Positions 23,758 through 31,702 of a DNA stretch of 47,772 bases are shown one piece after another. Source of the stretch: Fidelibacterota bacterium. GTDB taxonomy: Bacteria; Fidelibacterota; UBA8477; JABMPR01. The position numbers were made by a program, and so were the translations under genes. The stretch covers positions 1 to 47,772 of the forward strand of contig JABIFG010000245.1 of assembly GCA_018650795.1 (NCBI GenBank). The letters are read 5' to 3'. Within the stretch, counting starts at the first letter, position 1, and each line of letters opens with the position of its first letter. The notes below the pieces were generated by a model. The model was not told where the DNA came from. It worked only from the letters and a program-made list of their open reading frames with translations, and ran no database searches.

Positions 23758-24858
23758 ATGTTGATCCTGCTCTTCCTATCCAGCGGTCTCTTTTTGGGCT
23801 GGTCGCTTGGGGCCAATGATGCCTCAAACATATTTGGAACCGCTGTAGGTACCCGCATGGTAAAATTTTATACTGCTGCTATCGTAGCCAGTATCTTTGT
23901 TGTGCTGGGAGCTGTAATCTCTGGTGCTGGAACCACCCATACGCTGGGAAAACTTGGTGCTGTGGATATGATTGCAGGTGCCTTTATGGTTGCTCTCGCA
24001 GCGGCGGTAACCGTACTCTGGATGACAAAACTAAGTTTACCTGTATCCACCAGTCAAGCCATCGTTGGAGCCATTGTTGGCTGGAATGTGTTCGCTGGGA
24101 AAACCACTGATATTCATGCCCTGACCAAAATTGCCTCAACCTGGGTCATGAGCCCCATTCTGGCGGCCGTATTTTCCTTTATATTTTTCTTACTATTTAA
24201 AAAGATCCTGGAAATATGGAAGATTCATATCTTCCGCCTGGATGCATATACACGTGTTGGGTTGATTCTGGTTGGCGCTTTTGGTGCCTATTCGCTGGGA
24301 GCCAATAACATTGGCAACGTGATGGGTGTTTTTGTGTCTGTTGCTCCATTTGATAGTCTAAGCCTTATGGGCTTTACGATGAATGGAATTCAGCAACTCT
24401 TCTTGTTGGGAGGCCTGGCCATAGCCGTAGGTATATTCACATACTCAAAGCGAGTAATGCTTACTGTAGGGGAGGGCGTTGTCAAACTTACACCTCAATC
24501 TGCTCTGGTTGTCGTCCTGTCCCAATCTATTGTCTTATTTTTATTTGCTTCTAAAGGTCTGGAGGGTTGGTTATTAGCACATAATCTTCCTACTATACCA
24601 CTGGTGCCAGTCTCTAGTTCACAAGTGGTCATCGGTAGTGTACTGGGTATAGGTCTGGCCCACGGCGGTCGAGGCATTCAATATAAAGTACTTGGACGTA
24701 TTGCATCGGGCTGGGTAACCACACCCATCATTGCAGCAGTATTATCATTTATATCGCTTTTCTTCCTGCAAAATGTATTTGATCAACAAGTGGTCAAGCA
24801 AGTAAACCAAACGGAGATACATTTAGATATAAATTCGGGAAACAATCACCATGGTTAA
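23758..24858 (+). CDS. pit: Inorganic phosphate transporter, PiT family
   Basis: 366 residues with about ten helices. The duplicated PiT signatures are present: L-G-A-N-D-A-S-N-I-F-G-T-A-V-G-T-R in the first half and L-G-A-N-N-I-G-N-V-M-G-V-F in the second; P-V-S-T-S-Q-A-I-V-G-A and P-V-S-S-S-Q-V-V-I-G-S are the matching helices. PiT carriers import phosphate or metal-phosphate with protons or sodium. Its 3' end overlaps the Na/Pi cotransporter gene by 8 nt. Sulfate-permease members of the superfamily are a less likely alternative given the DUF47 and Na/Pi neighbours. Confidence 0.92.
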   Translation: MLILLFLSSGLFLGWSLGANDASNIFGTAVGTRMVKFYTAAIVASIFVVLGAVISGAGTTHTLGKLGAVDMIAGAFMVALAAAVTVLWMTKLSLPVSTSQAIVGAIVGWNVFAGKTTDIHALTKIASTWVMSPILAAVFSFIFFLLFKKILEIWKIHIFRLDAYTRVGLILVGAFGAYSLGANNIGNVMGVFVSVAPFDSLSLMGFTMNGIQQLFLLGGLAIAVGIFTYSKRVMLTVGEGVVKLTPQSALVVVLSQSIVLFLFASKGLEGWLLAHNLPTIPLVPVSSSQVVIGSVLGIGLAHGGRGIQYKVLGRIASGWVTTPIIAAVLSFISLFFLQNVFDQQVVKQVNQTEIHLDINSGNNHHG

Positions 24859-26644
24859 GGGCAAATCAATTAAAATCATTTCTTTTATTAGTCTACTTTT
24901 CATTGGAACACCCCCCGTATTTGCAGGGGATACCCAGTTTGCCAGCGAGATATCCTGGTGGGTCATACTAATGACTTTATTGGGTGGGCTAGCCCTATTT
25001 CTCTACGGTATGGAGAAAATGAGCTCCGGCATGAAAAAGGCAGCCGGCGATAGTATGCGTTCAATTCTATCAGCCCTGACTAATAATCGGTATATGGGAC
25101 TATTGGTTGGTGCTTTTGTAACCATGATTATTCAGAGTAGTAGTGCCACAACCGTTATGCTGGTCAGTTTTGTTCAAGCAGGATTGATGACTTTCGTCCA
25201 GAGCTTAGGCGTCATTCTGGGTGCTGACATAGGCACCACAGTGACCGCCCAACTCGTGGCTTTTAAACTTACTGACTACGCCTTGCTCATGATTGCTATT
25301 GGGTTTGGGCTCATGATGTTCGGGAGGAATGAGAATCATAAAAATATTGGTGAATCAATCCTGGGATTTGGTATTCTCTTTTATGGTATGAAACTCATGT
25401 CGGATGCCATGTATCCGCTACGCTCATATGATCCATTCATTAATACTCTCGCAAGATTGGAAAATCCACTACTCGGACTTCTCGTGGGTGCAGCTTTTAC
25501 AGCCCTCATTCAGAGTAGCAGTGCCTTTACAGGTATCATAATTGTACTCTCTCAACAAGGTCTTTTAAGCTTAGATGCCGGTATTCCAATGATCATGGGA
25601 GCCAATATAGGTACTTGTATTACCGCTGGGTTGGCAAGTATTGGAGCAACCAGAGAAGCTAAAAGAGTGGCCATGGCACACGTTATGTTCAAAGTCACGG
25701 GAGTACTCCTGTTCATTTTCTGGATCCCATGGTTTGCTGATTTCATCAGATATTTATCTCCAAGCTCCGATGCAGTTGGAATTGCTAAACTTGGGGCAGA
25801 GGTACCTCGACAGATTGCCAATGCGCATACAATATTTAATGTAGGTCTAGCCTTAGCATTCATACCATTCACAGGTTTCTTCGCCAAAATTATTTTAAAG
25901 GTCTATCCAGATATTGAAGACGAAAAGGATCTTACCATTGCCACATGGCATTTAGATGATTCTGCAATCGAGACACCTGCCTTGGCTTTGGATTTAGCTC
26001 GTTCTGAGATTGCTCGTATGGCTAAGATTACCAACCGCATGCTGGGCTCATTCATTCAGCCATTTGTTGATAATGATCCTGGGATGGATAGAATTCATCC
26101 CAAGCTCACTGTAATAGAGGGTATTGAAATGCGTGAGAAGAAACTCGACTTCCTCGAGTATAAAGTGAAAAATTATCTATTACAGATTGGGCAACAACCA
26201 TTATCAGATTCTCAGGTTCCTGAGGTTTTTGCAATGATTACAATGTCCAGCCACATGGAGACGATTGGTGATATCGTTAACCGTAATCTCCTACCCCTGC
26301 TTGCTAAAAAGCGCGCTTTGGAGCTAGATTTCTCGGAAGAGGGCAAGGAGGAACTCCTTCGTTATCATAAAAAGGTGTGTAAGCAAATCAGCAGACTGGA
26401 GAAAACATTCTCTGAGTTGGATCCAAAACGAGCAAAAAAAGTTATGCTGAAGCAGGAAAAATATCAGAATCTGGAGGAAGAGTATCGTGTTGCTCATCTT
26501 CAGAGAATGCATTCATCTCGTCAGGAAACATTAAAAACGCACGAGATTCATACTGAATTACTGGAGCTCATGAAGCGTATCAACGTGTATACAGGTGAAA
26601 TTGCCAAAATGATTGTGGATCTGAATGAAATTGAACAGAATTAA
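24851..26644 (+). CDS. Na/Pi cotransporter family protein with C-terminal PhoU-like domain (NptA-type)
   Basis: 597 residues: possible signal anchor, then about eight helices in two inverted repeats, each with the diagnostic Q-S-S-S-A motif (I-I-Q-S-S-S-A-T-T near residue 95, L-I-Q-S-S-S-A-F-T near 220) and G-A-D-I-G-T-T / G-A-N-I-G-T-C. The C-terminal third (about 380-597) is helical and PhoU-like. Family members move phosphate with sodium in or out. Having both PiT and NptA in one operon suggests either different affinity ranges or one acting as an outlet. Start overlaps the pit stop. Confidence 0.93.
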   Translation: MVKGKSIKIISFISLLFIGTPPVFAGDTQFASEISWWVILMTLLGGLALFLYGMEKMSSGMKKAAGDSMRSILSALTNNRYMGLLVGAFVTMIIQSSSATTVMLVSFVQAGLMTFVQSLGVILGADIGTTVTAQLVAFKLTDYALLMIAIGFGLMMFGRNENHKNIGESILGFGILFYGMKLMSDAMYPLRSYDPFINTLARLENPLLGLLVGAAFTALIQSSSAFTGIIIVLSQQGLLSLDAGIPMIMGANIGTCITAGLASIGATREAKRVAMAHVMFKVTGVLLFIFWIPWFADFIRYLSPSSDAVGIAKLGAEVPRQIANAHTIFNVGLALAFIPFTGFFAKIILKVYPDIEDEKDLTIATWHLDDSAIETPALALDLARSEIARMAKITNRMLGSFIQPFVDNDPGMDRIHPKLTVIEGIEMREKKLDFLEYKVKNYLLQIGQQPLSDSQVPEVFAMITMSSHMETIGDIVNRNLLPLLAKKRALELDFSEEGKEELLRYHKKVCKQISRLEKTFSELDPKRAKKVMLKQEKYQNLEEEYRVAHLQRMHSSRQETLKTHEIHTELLELMKRINVYTGEIAKMIVDLNEIEQN

Positions 26645-26705
26645 AAAAAAAGATCGAAGAAAAAAATAATAGTAAATGAAAAGTAGAACAAGGAGGAAAA
26701 GTAAA

Positions 26706-27905
26706 ATGAAGCAGGTACTAATTTTTATTTTGTTAGTGTCCTTGAGTATGGCTGGTTTTGGACAATCAACTCTATCGCCAGACTCGAGTGGCTGGAAATC
26801 AAATGGTAATTTTGTTCTTGAGTCAGAGGACAACAATTTTAAAATGCGGTTTGATGTACGTATGTATATCGATGCAGCTATGTTTTTTGATGACCCTGAT
26901 GAGATTCTTAGCAATGGAACGCATCTTCGGAAAGCCCGATTTGCATCCAAAGCGAACTTCTGGGGCAACTGGCAGGCTGAGTGGGATATGGATATTGCTG
27001 AATATGAAGTCGAGATCAAAGATATGTGGTTGGCCTATAACTGGGAAAACTCCATGTTTAAAATGGGTCACTACAAAGTACCCTTTGGTCTTGAAACGCT
27101 GACCAGTTCACGCTTGCTGACTTTCATGGAGCGTTCATATATCAGCTTGGCGTTCAAAATGGGTCGTCGCACATCTCTAGGCTACTCACTCTGGGGCTCA
27201 AATTGGTATAGCACGGCAGTATTGTTTGCCCAGGGCATGGATGATGACAAAAATCAGTTATCTGAAGAAACTGGTAATGGCTTTGCTGTAAGGGCTGCCT
27301 ACGGCCCCCAATTTGGTCAAAATGCTCAGTTGCATTTTGGTGGTGCTATCGCACGATATGCCCCTAATGATGATCGTGGTATCATCGATTTCAATGCAGA
27401 AGCAGAAACTAAGATGGGTGATCTGGAAACACTGGATACTGATAATATCAGGAATGTAGAATCAACCCAACAGCTAGGTCTTGAGGGAGCCATTCAGTTC
27501 AATAATATTATTTTACAGGCTGAATATGCCCAAACTGATCTATCTCGCGAAACCGGCTTTTCTGATGTGAAATTATCTGGTGGATATGCGCATTTAAGCT
27601 GGATCATTACCGGCGAGAAAAAACCCTGGAAAAATGATGAAGGAGAGTTTGGAGCACTTACACCACATAACCAAACAATGGGTGCCTGGGAATTTGCGCT
27701 GCGATTTAGCAACCTGAATTTATCTGATCCTGATGCTGGAATTTATGGTGGCAAAGCCAATAACTATACAGCTGGATTAAACTGGTACGCTAATCCTAAT
27801 GTCCGTTTTATGCTTAATTATACGATGGTAGATAACTCAGTGGCTGCAGCCATTGGGGATTATGATTTTTCCTATGTACAATTTCGTACATTGGTAACGT
27901 TTTAA
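26706..27905 (+). CDS. OprO/OprP-like phosphate-selective porin
   Basis: The ATG at 26706 is chosen because a full AGGAGG (26691-26696) stands 9 nt upstream and the product then opens with a signal peptide (K-Q-V-L-I-F-I-L-L-V-S-L-S-M-A, cleavage near F-G-Q); a start at 26676 would add a basic extension. 399 residues. The mature protein follows the OprO/P pattern: F-K-M-R-F-D-V-R-M-Y-I-D, L-R-K-A-R-F, W-Q-A-E-W-D-M-D-I-A, and G-H-Y-K-V-P-F-G-L-E, with aromatic barrel strands to the C-terminal F. Members form anion channels taking phosphate or polyphosphate across the outer membrane. It completes a path from outside to cytoplasm with PiT and NptA. Confidence 0.88.
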   Translation: MKQVLIFILLVSLSMAGFGQSTLSPDSSGWKSNGNFVLESEDNNFKMRFDVRMYIDAAMFFDDPDEILSNGTHLRKARFASKANFWGNWQAEWDMDIAEYEVEIKDMWLAYNWENSMFKMGHYKVPFGLETLTSSRLLTFMERSYISLAFKMGRRTSLGYSLWGSNWYSTAVLFAQGMDDDKNQLSEETGNGFAVRAAYGPQFGQNAQLHFGGAIARYAPNDDRGIIDFNAEAETKMGDLETLDTDNIRNVESTQQLGLEGAIQFNNIILQAEYAQTDLSRETGFSDVKLSGGYAHLSWIITGEKKPWKNDEGEFGALTPHNQTMGAWEFALRFSNLNLSDPDAGIYGGKANNYTAGLNWYANPNVRFMLNYTMVDNSVAAAIGDYDFSYVQFRTLVTF

Positions 27906-27933
27906 AAAGATAACACAATAAAAGGAGAAAAAG

Positions 27934-28470
27934 ATGAAATGGTTAACTTATTTACTAGTAGCTTTGGTGAGCATGGCTTTTATAGCCTGTGATACAGACG
28001 ATACAACAGGTCCAGAAGATGATGTTCTGACTGGTACTCTGGTAATCAACGAATTCCTTGCTTCAAATGATGCAGGTCTGGCTGATGAAAATGGCGATTT
28101 TGATGATTGGGTAGAGCTATACAACGGATCGGCAGATGCCATTGATATTGGTGGCATGTTTTTTAGTGATGATGTAGAAGATGCTGAACCTCATATGATA
28201 CCAACTACTGATGCCACTGCTACTACAATTGCATCAGGTGCATATCTAATCCTGTGGTTTGATAAAGAAGCCGATCAGGGTGTTCTTCATGTTCATGCAA
28301 AATTGTCTGGTGATGGTGAAGCGGTTGTCATGTTCAATGCTGATATGACCATTCTTGACAGCTATACCTATGATGCTCAGGATGCTGACATTTCCATGGG
28401 TCGCACAACTGATGGTGGCGATACCTGGGGATTATTCACTACACCGACTCCTGGCGCAACCAACGAATAG
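27934..28470 (+). CDS. Lamin-tail-domain (LTD) lipoprotein
   Basis: 178 residues, ATG with AAAGGAG upstream. Lipoprotein signal with lipobox F-I-A-C (C at about residue 19) and an acidic linker. Residues about 35-150 match the bacterial lamin tail domain: L-V-I-N-E-F-L-A-S-N-D, D-W-V-E-L-Y-N-G-S, I-D-I-G-G-M-F-F-S-D-D, A-Y-L-I-L-W-F-D, L-S-G-D-G-E-A-V-V-M-F and S-M-G-R-T-T-D-G-G-D-T-W. LTDs tether extracellular enzymes such as nucleases or phosphatases or bind surface partners. Alone here, it may present or hold another factor at the cell surface in the phosphate operon. Confidence 0.85.
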   Translation: MKWLTYLLVALVSMAFIACDTDDTTGPEDDVLTGTLVINEFLASNDAGLADENGDFDDWVELYNGSADAIDIGGMFFSDDVEDAEPHMIPTTDATATTIASGAYLILWFDKEADQGVLHVHAKLSGDGEAVVMFNADMTILDSYTYDAQDADISMGRTTDGGDTWGLFTTPTPGATNE

Positions 28471-28481
28471 TTGATGTTTGA

Positions 28482-29231
28482 GTGAGAGTTTTTGTATTAC
28501 TGCTGATCTTGATCATCGCTGCCTGCGATCTGCAGGATAGCCTACCAGCAGACAAAACAGAGACTCTTGCTTTGATCGAGGTTTTAGAACTCGACATTCC
28601 AGAACCATCAGGCTTGTCATTTGACGAGTCTGATGGTTTTTTGTATTGTGTCAACGATCCACCGAACAATAAGGTCTACCAGCTTTCAATCGCTGGAATA
28701 ACCTCCCAGATCCTGAGTTTTCAGGGGAATGATCTGGAAGGCGTATTTGTCACAGGTGATGGACAGGGTCTCTGGGTTATCGAAGAGGGGCTTGGTAAGC
28801 TTATTCATTTGGATGAGAACGGTGATGTGCTTGAACAATTCACCAGTGACTATCAAATCTCTGCTGCCAATAGTGGCTTTGAAGGATTATCTCAAACCTG
28901 GTCACAAACAGGTTTTATGGTGATCAACGAGAAAGCACCCGTTAATATTCTCCACCTTGATTCCAGCGCGGCTGTAGTTACGCTATATCCAGTTGATTTT
29001 GCAACTGACTTATCGGGCATATGCCAGGGGAGACAAGTTGACGAATATTTTATCATTAGCGATCAAGACCAAAGCTTGTTTGAATGGTCCACCAGCACGG
29101 GGGTGATAGCAGAGTATCACTTTGACATTGAACAAGCCGAGGGAGTGGCTTTTGACCCCGTCAATGGGATTATCTATATAGTCTGTGATGCAACCTCAAA
29201 TCTATACAGCTATGAATTGACTCAGGGGTAA
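28482..29231 (+). CDS. SdiA-regulated-family propeller lipoprotein
   Basis: 249 residues from GTG. The beginning is a lipoprotein signal (L-I-L-I-I-A-A-C). The body matches the SdiA-regulated/esterase-like propeller family: I-P-E-P-S-G-L-S-F-D-E-S-D-G-F-L-Y-C-V-N-D, then G-N-D-L-E-G-V-F, G-L-W-V-I-E-E-G, F-E-G-L-S and A-E-G-V-A-F-D-P-V-N-G-I-I-Y-I-V-C-D. The fold is related to strictosidine-synthase and phytase-like propellers; no proven activity is known to me. It lies in the phosphate operon between the LTD lipoprotein and DUF523 gene, and might be an extracytoplasmic hydrolase. Confidence 0.8.
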   Translation: MRVFVLLLILIIAACDLQDSLPADKTETLALIEVLELDIPEPSGLSFDESDGFLYCVNDPPNNKVYQLSIAGITSQILSFQGNDLEGVFVTGDGQGLWVIEEGLGKLIHLDENGDVLEQFTSDYQISAANSGFEGLSQTWSQTGFMVINEKAPVNILHLDSSAAVVTLYPVDFATDLSGICQGRQVDEYFIISDQDQSLFEWSTSTGVIAEYHFDIEQAEGVAFDPVNGIIYIVCDATSNLYSYELTQG

Positions 29232-29235
29232 CTGG

Positions 29236-29676
29236 ATGTCTAATTCTGTACTTATTTCTGCCTGTCTCCTGGGAGAAGCATGTCGTTTCGATGGACGGGG
29301 TAAGCATAATTCAGAATTATCGAACCTTCTCAAGGATAAAACCCTTATCGCGGTTTGCCCTGAAGTAGCAGGCGGACTCCCCATACCCAGACCACCAGCT
29401 GAGATCGTTGGTGATCAGGTCCTGCGCCAAAATGGGGAAGATGTAAGCCTCCAATTTCAGAGCGGGGCTGAATTATGCCGTGATAAAGGCCTGGCCGAAG
29501 GGACTAACCTGGCTATCCTCAAAAGTCGTAGTCCGGCTTGCGGCTGCGGAAGGGTCTATGATGGGACCTTTTCAGGAACGCTGGTTGAAGGAGATGGTAT
29601 TTTTACCCAACACTTGAAGGCAGCTGGAGTAAATTGCATCTCTGATGAAGATTTTCTCAGCGAAAAAGGACATTGA
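29236..29676 (+). CDS. DUF523 family protein (TudS-like)
   Basis: 146 residues. DUF523 signature: S-A-C-L-L-G-E-x-C-R-F-D-G, then C-P-E-V-A-G-G-L-P-I-P-R-P-P-A-E-I, S-P-A-C-G-C-G and Y-D-G-T-F. Conserved cysteines fit an iron-sulfur site; a member of this family (TudS) desulfurates thiouracil. Last gene of the long operon, four nt after the previous stop. Its relation to phosphate uptake is unclear and it may simply be carried along. Confidence 0.85.
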   Translation: MSNSVLISACLLGEACRFDGRGKHNSELSNLLKDKTLIAVCPEVAGGLPIPRPPAEIVGDQVLRQNGEDVSLQFQSGAELCRDKGLAEGTNLAILKSRSPACGCGRVYDGTFSGTLVEGDGIFTQHLKAAGVNCISDEDFLSEKGH

Positions 29677-29803
29677 GTTTATCGAAATGACCGGTCCATG
29701 GGCAGTATTCGCCGGTGACTTCGACGGGCTCACCCTCCGGTTGTAATCTTGATTGCAGCTATTCTATATCGGTTAAAGTTTCACCTCCCATTCAAAATAG
29801 CAT

Positions 29804-29834
29804 AAAAAAAGGGACCAAATAATCAGCCCCTTTT
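29804..29834 (-). terminator. Terminator of the minus-strand TRAP operon
   Basis: Read on the minus strand, AAAAGGG pairs with CCCTTTT around a loop of 17 nt and runs into seven T. It follows the stop of the TIM-barrel gene by about 28 nt. The stem is short, so strength is moderate; it may also help end the convergent plus-strand operon. The adjacent 29700-29745 region holds a TTCGACGGGCTCACC segment similar in style to the 14059 repeat but no gene. Confidence 0.6.
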
Positions 29835-29861
29835 AGTCATTACAACACTTCTCAGTTTATA

Positions 29862-30725
29862 TCAATCACCAAAAAGTTTTTTGGCCATGGGCAGACATTC
29901 TCTGAATCCATCCTCATAAGTTCCCCCATCAGGATGATACACTGATTCCATGGAAATCACACCCTGGTAATTGTCCCGTTTCAAGGCGTTTGCAATTGGT
30001 TCCAGATACGGTGCCATATCGCCTTCACCCCAAGGGCAAAATTTTACGCTAGCACGGGAGATGTCGGATATACAGTCTTTGATATGAATATGACTGAGAT
30101 AATCTTTGATTTCCTCATAGGCATCTGGATAGGGCACCTCAGTGCAGTATAATGTGTTTGGGATATCCCAGATAATCTTAAGATTTTTTGTTCCTAGATC
30201 GTCAATGAGCTTTCTACCAAGCCACCCTGAAGTAATCATGGCATTATTTCCGGTTTCCACTGCCAGGGTTATGCCTTCATCTTCAGCGAGTTGGATGGGA
30301 CCTTCCAGTAGTTTAAGCATTTTTTCCCAAGCTCCAGTGCTTGCTACCCACTTTTCAGCACCATTTTCACCAAAAATGATCATTTCTTTTCTGAAACTCA
30401 TAATGCGCACTGTATCTGTACCCAATTCTTTGGCAATTTTAATACACCGCTTCAAGCCATTAAAATGTTTCTGATACGCTTCATCTGATGTTTCAGTTTG
30501 CATAACCAGCATGCCGACAAAGTTGTGTCGCGTTATACATGGAACCGACACATCGTATTTGGTGATGAGTTCCTTGATCTTTTGAATCTCTTCTGGTGTT
30601 TGATCCCCAATTTCCTTGTCCCAAACAAACTGCAATTCAGCATGTTTCAATCCGGTCTCATTCATTACTTTTAATGAGTATTCCAAGTCCCTGCTGATTC
30701 CATCTGTGATTACACCTAATTTCAT
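29862..30725 (-). CDS. Sugar phosphate isomerase/epimerase-like TIM barrel (AP endonuclease family 2)
   Basis: 287 residues. Pattern of the xylose-isomerase-like barrel: M-K-L-G-V-I-T-D, K-H-A-E-L-Q-F-V-W, V-S-V-P-C-I-T-R, a metal-ligand E in V-E-T-G-N-N, D-I-P-N-T, S-H-I-H-I-K-D and the final E in I-S-M-E-S-V-Y-H-P-D. Enzymes of this family epimerise or isomerise keto sugars or sugar acids with a divalent metal. Three nt downstream of a hydroxyacid dehydrogenase gene, at the end of a TRAP transporter operon, so it should act on the imported compound or its oxidation product. Hydroxypyruvate/2-oxotetronate isomerase is one option; the substrate is open. Confidence 0.8.
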   Translation of the reverse strand: MKLGVITDGISRDLEYSLKVMNETGLKHAELQFVWDKEIGDQTPEEIQKIKELITKYDVSVPCITRHNFVGMLVMQTETSDEAYQKHFNGLKRCIKIAKELGTDTVRIMSFRKEMIIFGENGAEKWVASTGAWEKMLKLLEGPIQLAEDEGITLAVETGNNAMITSGWLGRKLIDDLGTKNLKIIWDIPNTLYCTEVPYPDAYEEIKDYLSHIHIKDCISDISRASVKFCPWGEGDMAPYLEPIANALKRDNYQGVISMESVYHPDGGTYEDGFRECLPMAKKLFGD

Positions 30726-30728
30726 GCT

Positions 30729-31631
30729 TTACCTCGATTCTTCAAATTTAACTTCAGTTCCAGCGATCTGCTCCAACAGCTTGATGATGGCCCAATTATC
30801 TTCCTCCGGAAACATTGAAATACCCGAACGGAATAACTCGTAGGCTGCCGCTGTGGTAAACATGGCAACGCCATTATCCTTGGCCATATTCATGGAGATC
30901 CCAAGATCTTTATACATGGTACCAATGTGGCTACCTGTCCCTACAAAACGACGTTCCATAATAAGCTTTGCGCAATTCTTGAAGAGAGGGCTAGACACCC
31001 CACTGCTGGCAAACACCTCGTAGAGGGTTTCAGCTTTTGCCCCGGCTTTTACTCCTAGAACCAATGCTTCAAAAATGGCTGTAAAAGTTGATCCAATAAA
31101 GGCCTGGAGCGATGCTTTGATGGTCTGACCCATGCCGATGTCTTCTCCCACATGAAAAATGTTACCACCAATTGCTTCCAGGACCGGCTTCACACCGTTG
31201 AATACATTAAGGGGTGCTGCAGCCATGAGGGTTAAATTCCCACCATCTGCACCCGATTTACCACCACTCACCGGTGAATCAACCAAATTGATTCCTTTTT
31301 GTGTGACTGGATCTATCAGAGCTTTGGCTTCCTCAGGATCAATCGTCGCCGATACCACAATGGTGGCACCTGACTGCAGACCATTCAATAAACCAGTCTC
31401 CCCACATATGACTTCATAGACCTGGGCACCATTCAAGACCATGACAAAGACCAGGTCTGACTTTTCACCCACTTCATGGCTACTTCCAGCCAGTGTGCCA
31501 CCAAGATCGGCAAATGCCTGACCTCGCGCTGCATTGACATCAAAACCGGTCAGTGAATAGCCTGCCTTGAGCAGGTTAGTCGACATTCCCGATCCCATGT
31601 CACCTAAACCAACAATTCCGATTCGCTTCAT
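30729..31631 (-). CDS. NAD(P)-dependent beta-hydroxyacid dehydrogenase (HIBADH/GarR/LtnD-like)
   Basis: 300 residues, ATG with GGAGG close upstream. N-terminal Rossmann G-L-G-D-M-G-S-G-M (residues 7-15), substrate loop D-S-P-V-S-G-G-K-S-G-A (about 119-129), catalytic lysine region G-M-G-Q-T-I-K-A-S-L-Q, and the C-terminal all-helical domain. This order identifies the 3-hydroxyisobutyrate/tartronate-semialdehyde/L-threonate dehydrogenase family. With the adjacent epimerase and TRAP carrier the likely substrates are sugar acids such as threonate, glycerate or related compounds. Exact specificity is not readable by eye. Confidence 0.88.
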   Translation of the reverse strand: MKRIGIVGLGDMGSGMSTNLLKAGYSLTGFDVNAARGQAFADLGGTLAGSSHEVGEKSDLVFVMVLNGAQVYEVICGETGLLNGLQSGATIVVSATIDPEEAKALIDPVTQKGINLVDSPVSGGKSGADGGNLTLMAAAPLNVFNGVKPVLEAIGGNIFHVGEDIGMGQTIKASLQAFIGSTFTAIFEALVLGVKAGAKAETLYEVFASSGVSSPLFKNCAKLIMERRFVGTGSHIGTMYKDLGISMNMAKDNGVAMFTTAAAYELFRSGISMFPEEDNWAIIKLLEQIAGTEVKFEESR

Positions 31632-31640
31632 AACGCCTCC

Positions 31641-31679
31641 ACCCAGAAGGATTTCGTTTGTACCCAGAAGGATTTCGTT
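31641..31679. repeat. 21-bp tandem duplication
   Basis: ACCCAGAAGGATTTCGTT occurs at 31641-31658 and again at 31662-31679, a period of 21 bp with a three-base joint (TGT). It sits in the 71-nt gap between dctM and the dehydrogenase, just upstream of the latter's ribosome site. Confidence 0.9.
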
Positions 31680-31702
31680 AGGTTATCAGTATATATTTTC
31701 CA

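Noticed and set aside
29677..29861. Small gene in the convergent gap
   Set aside because: No frame with start, ribosome site and credible composition; the gap holds a repeat-like segment and the minus-strand terminator.
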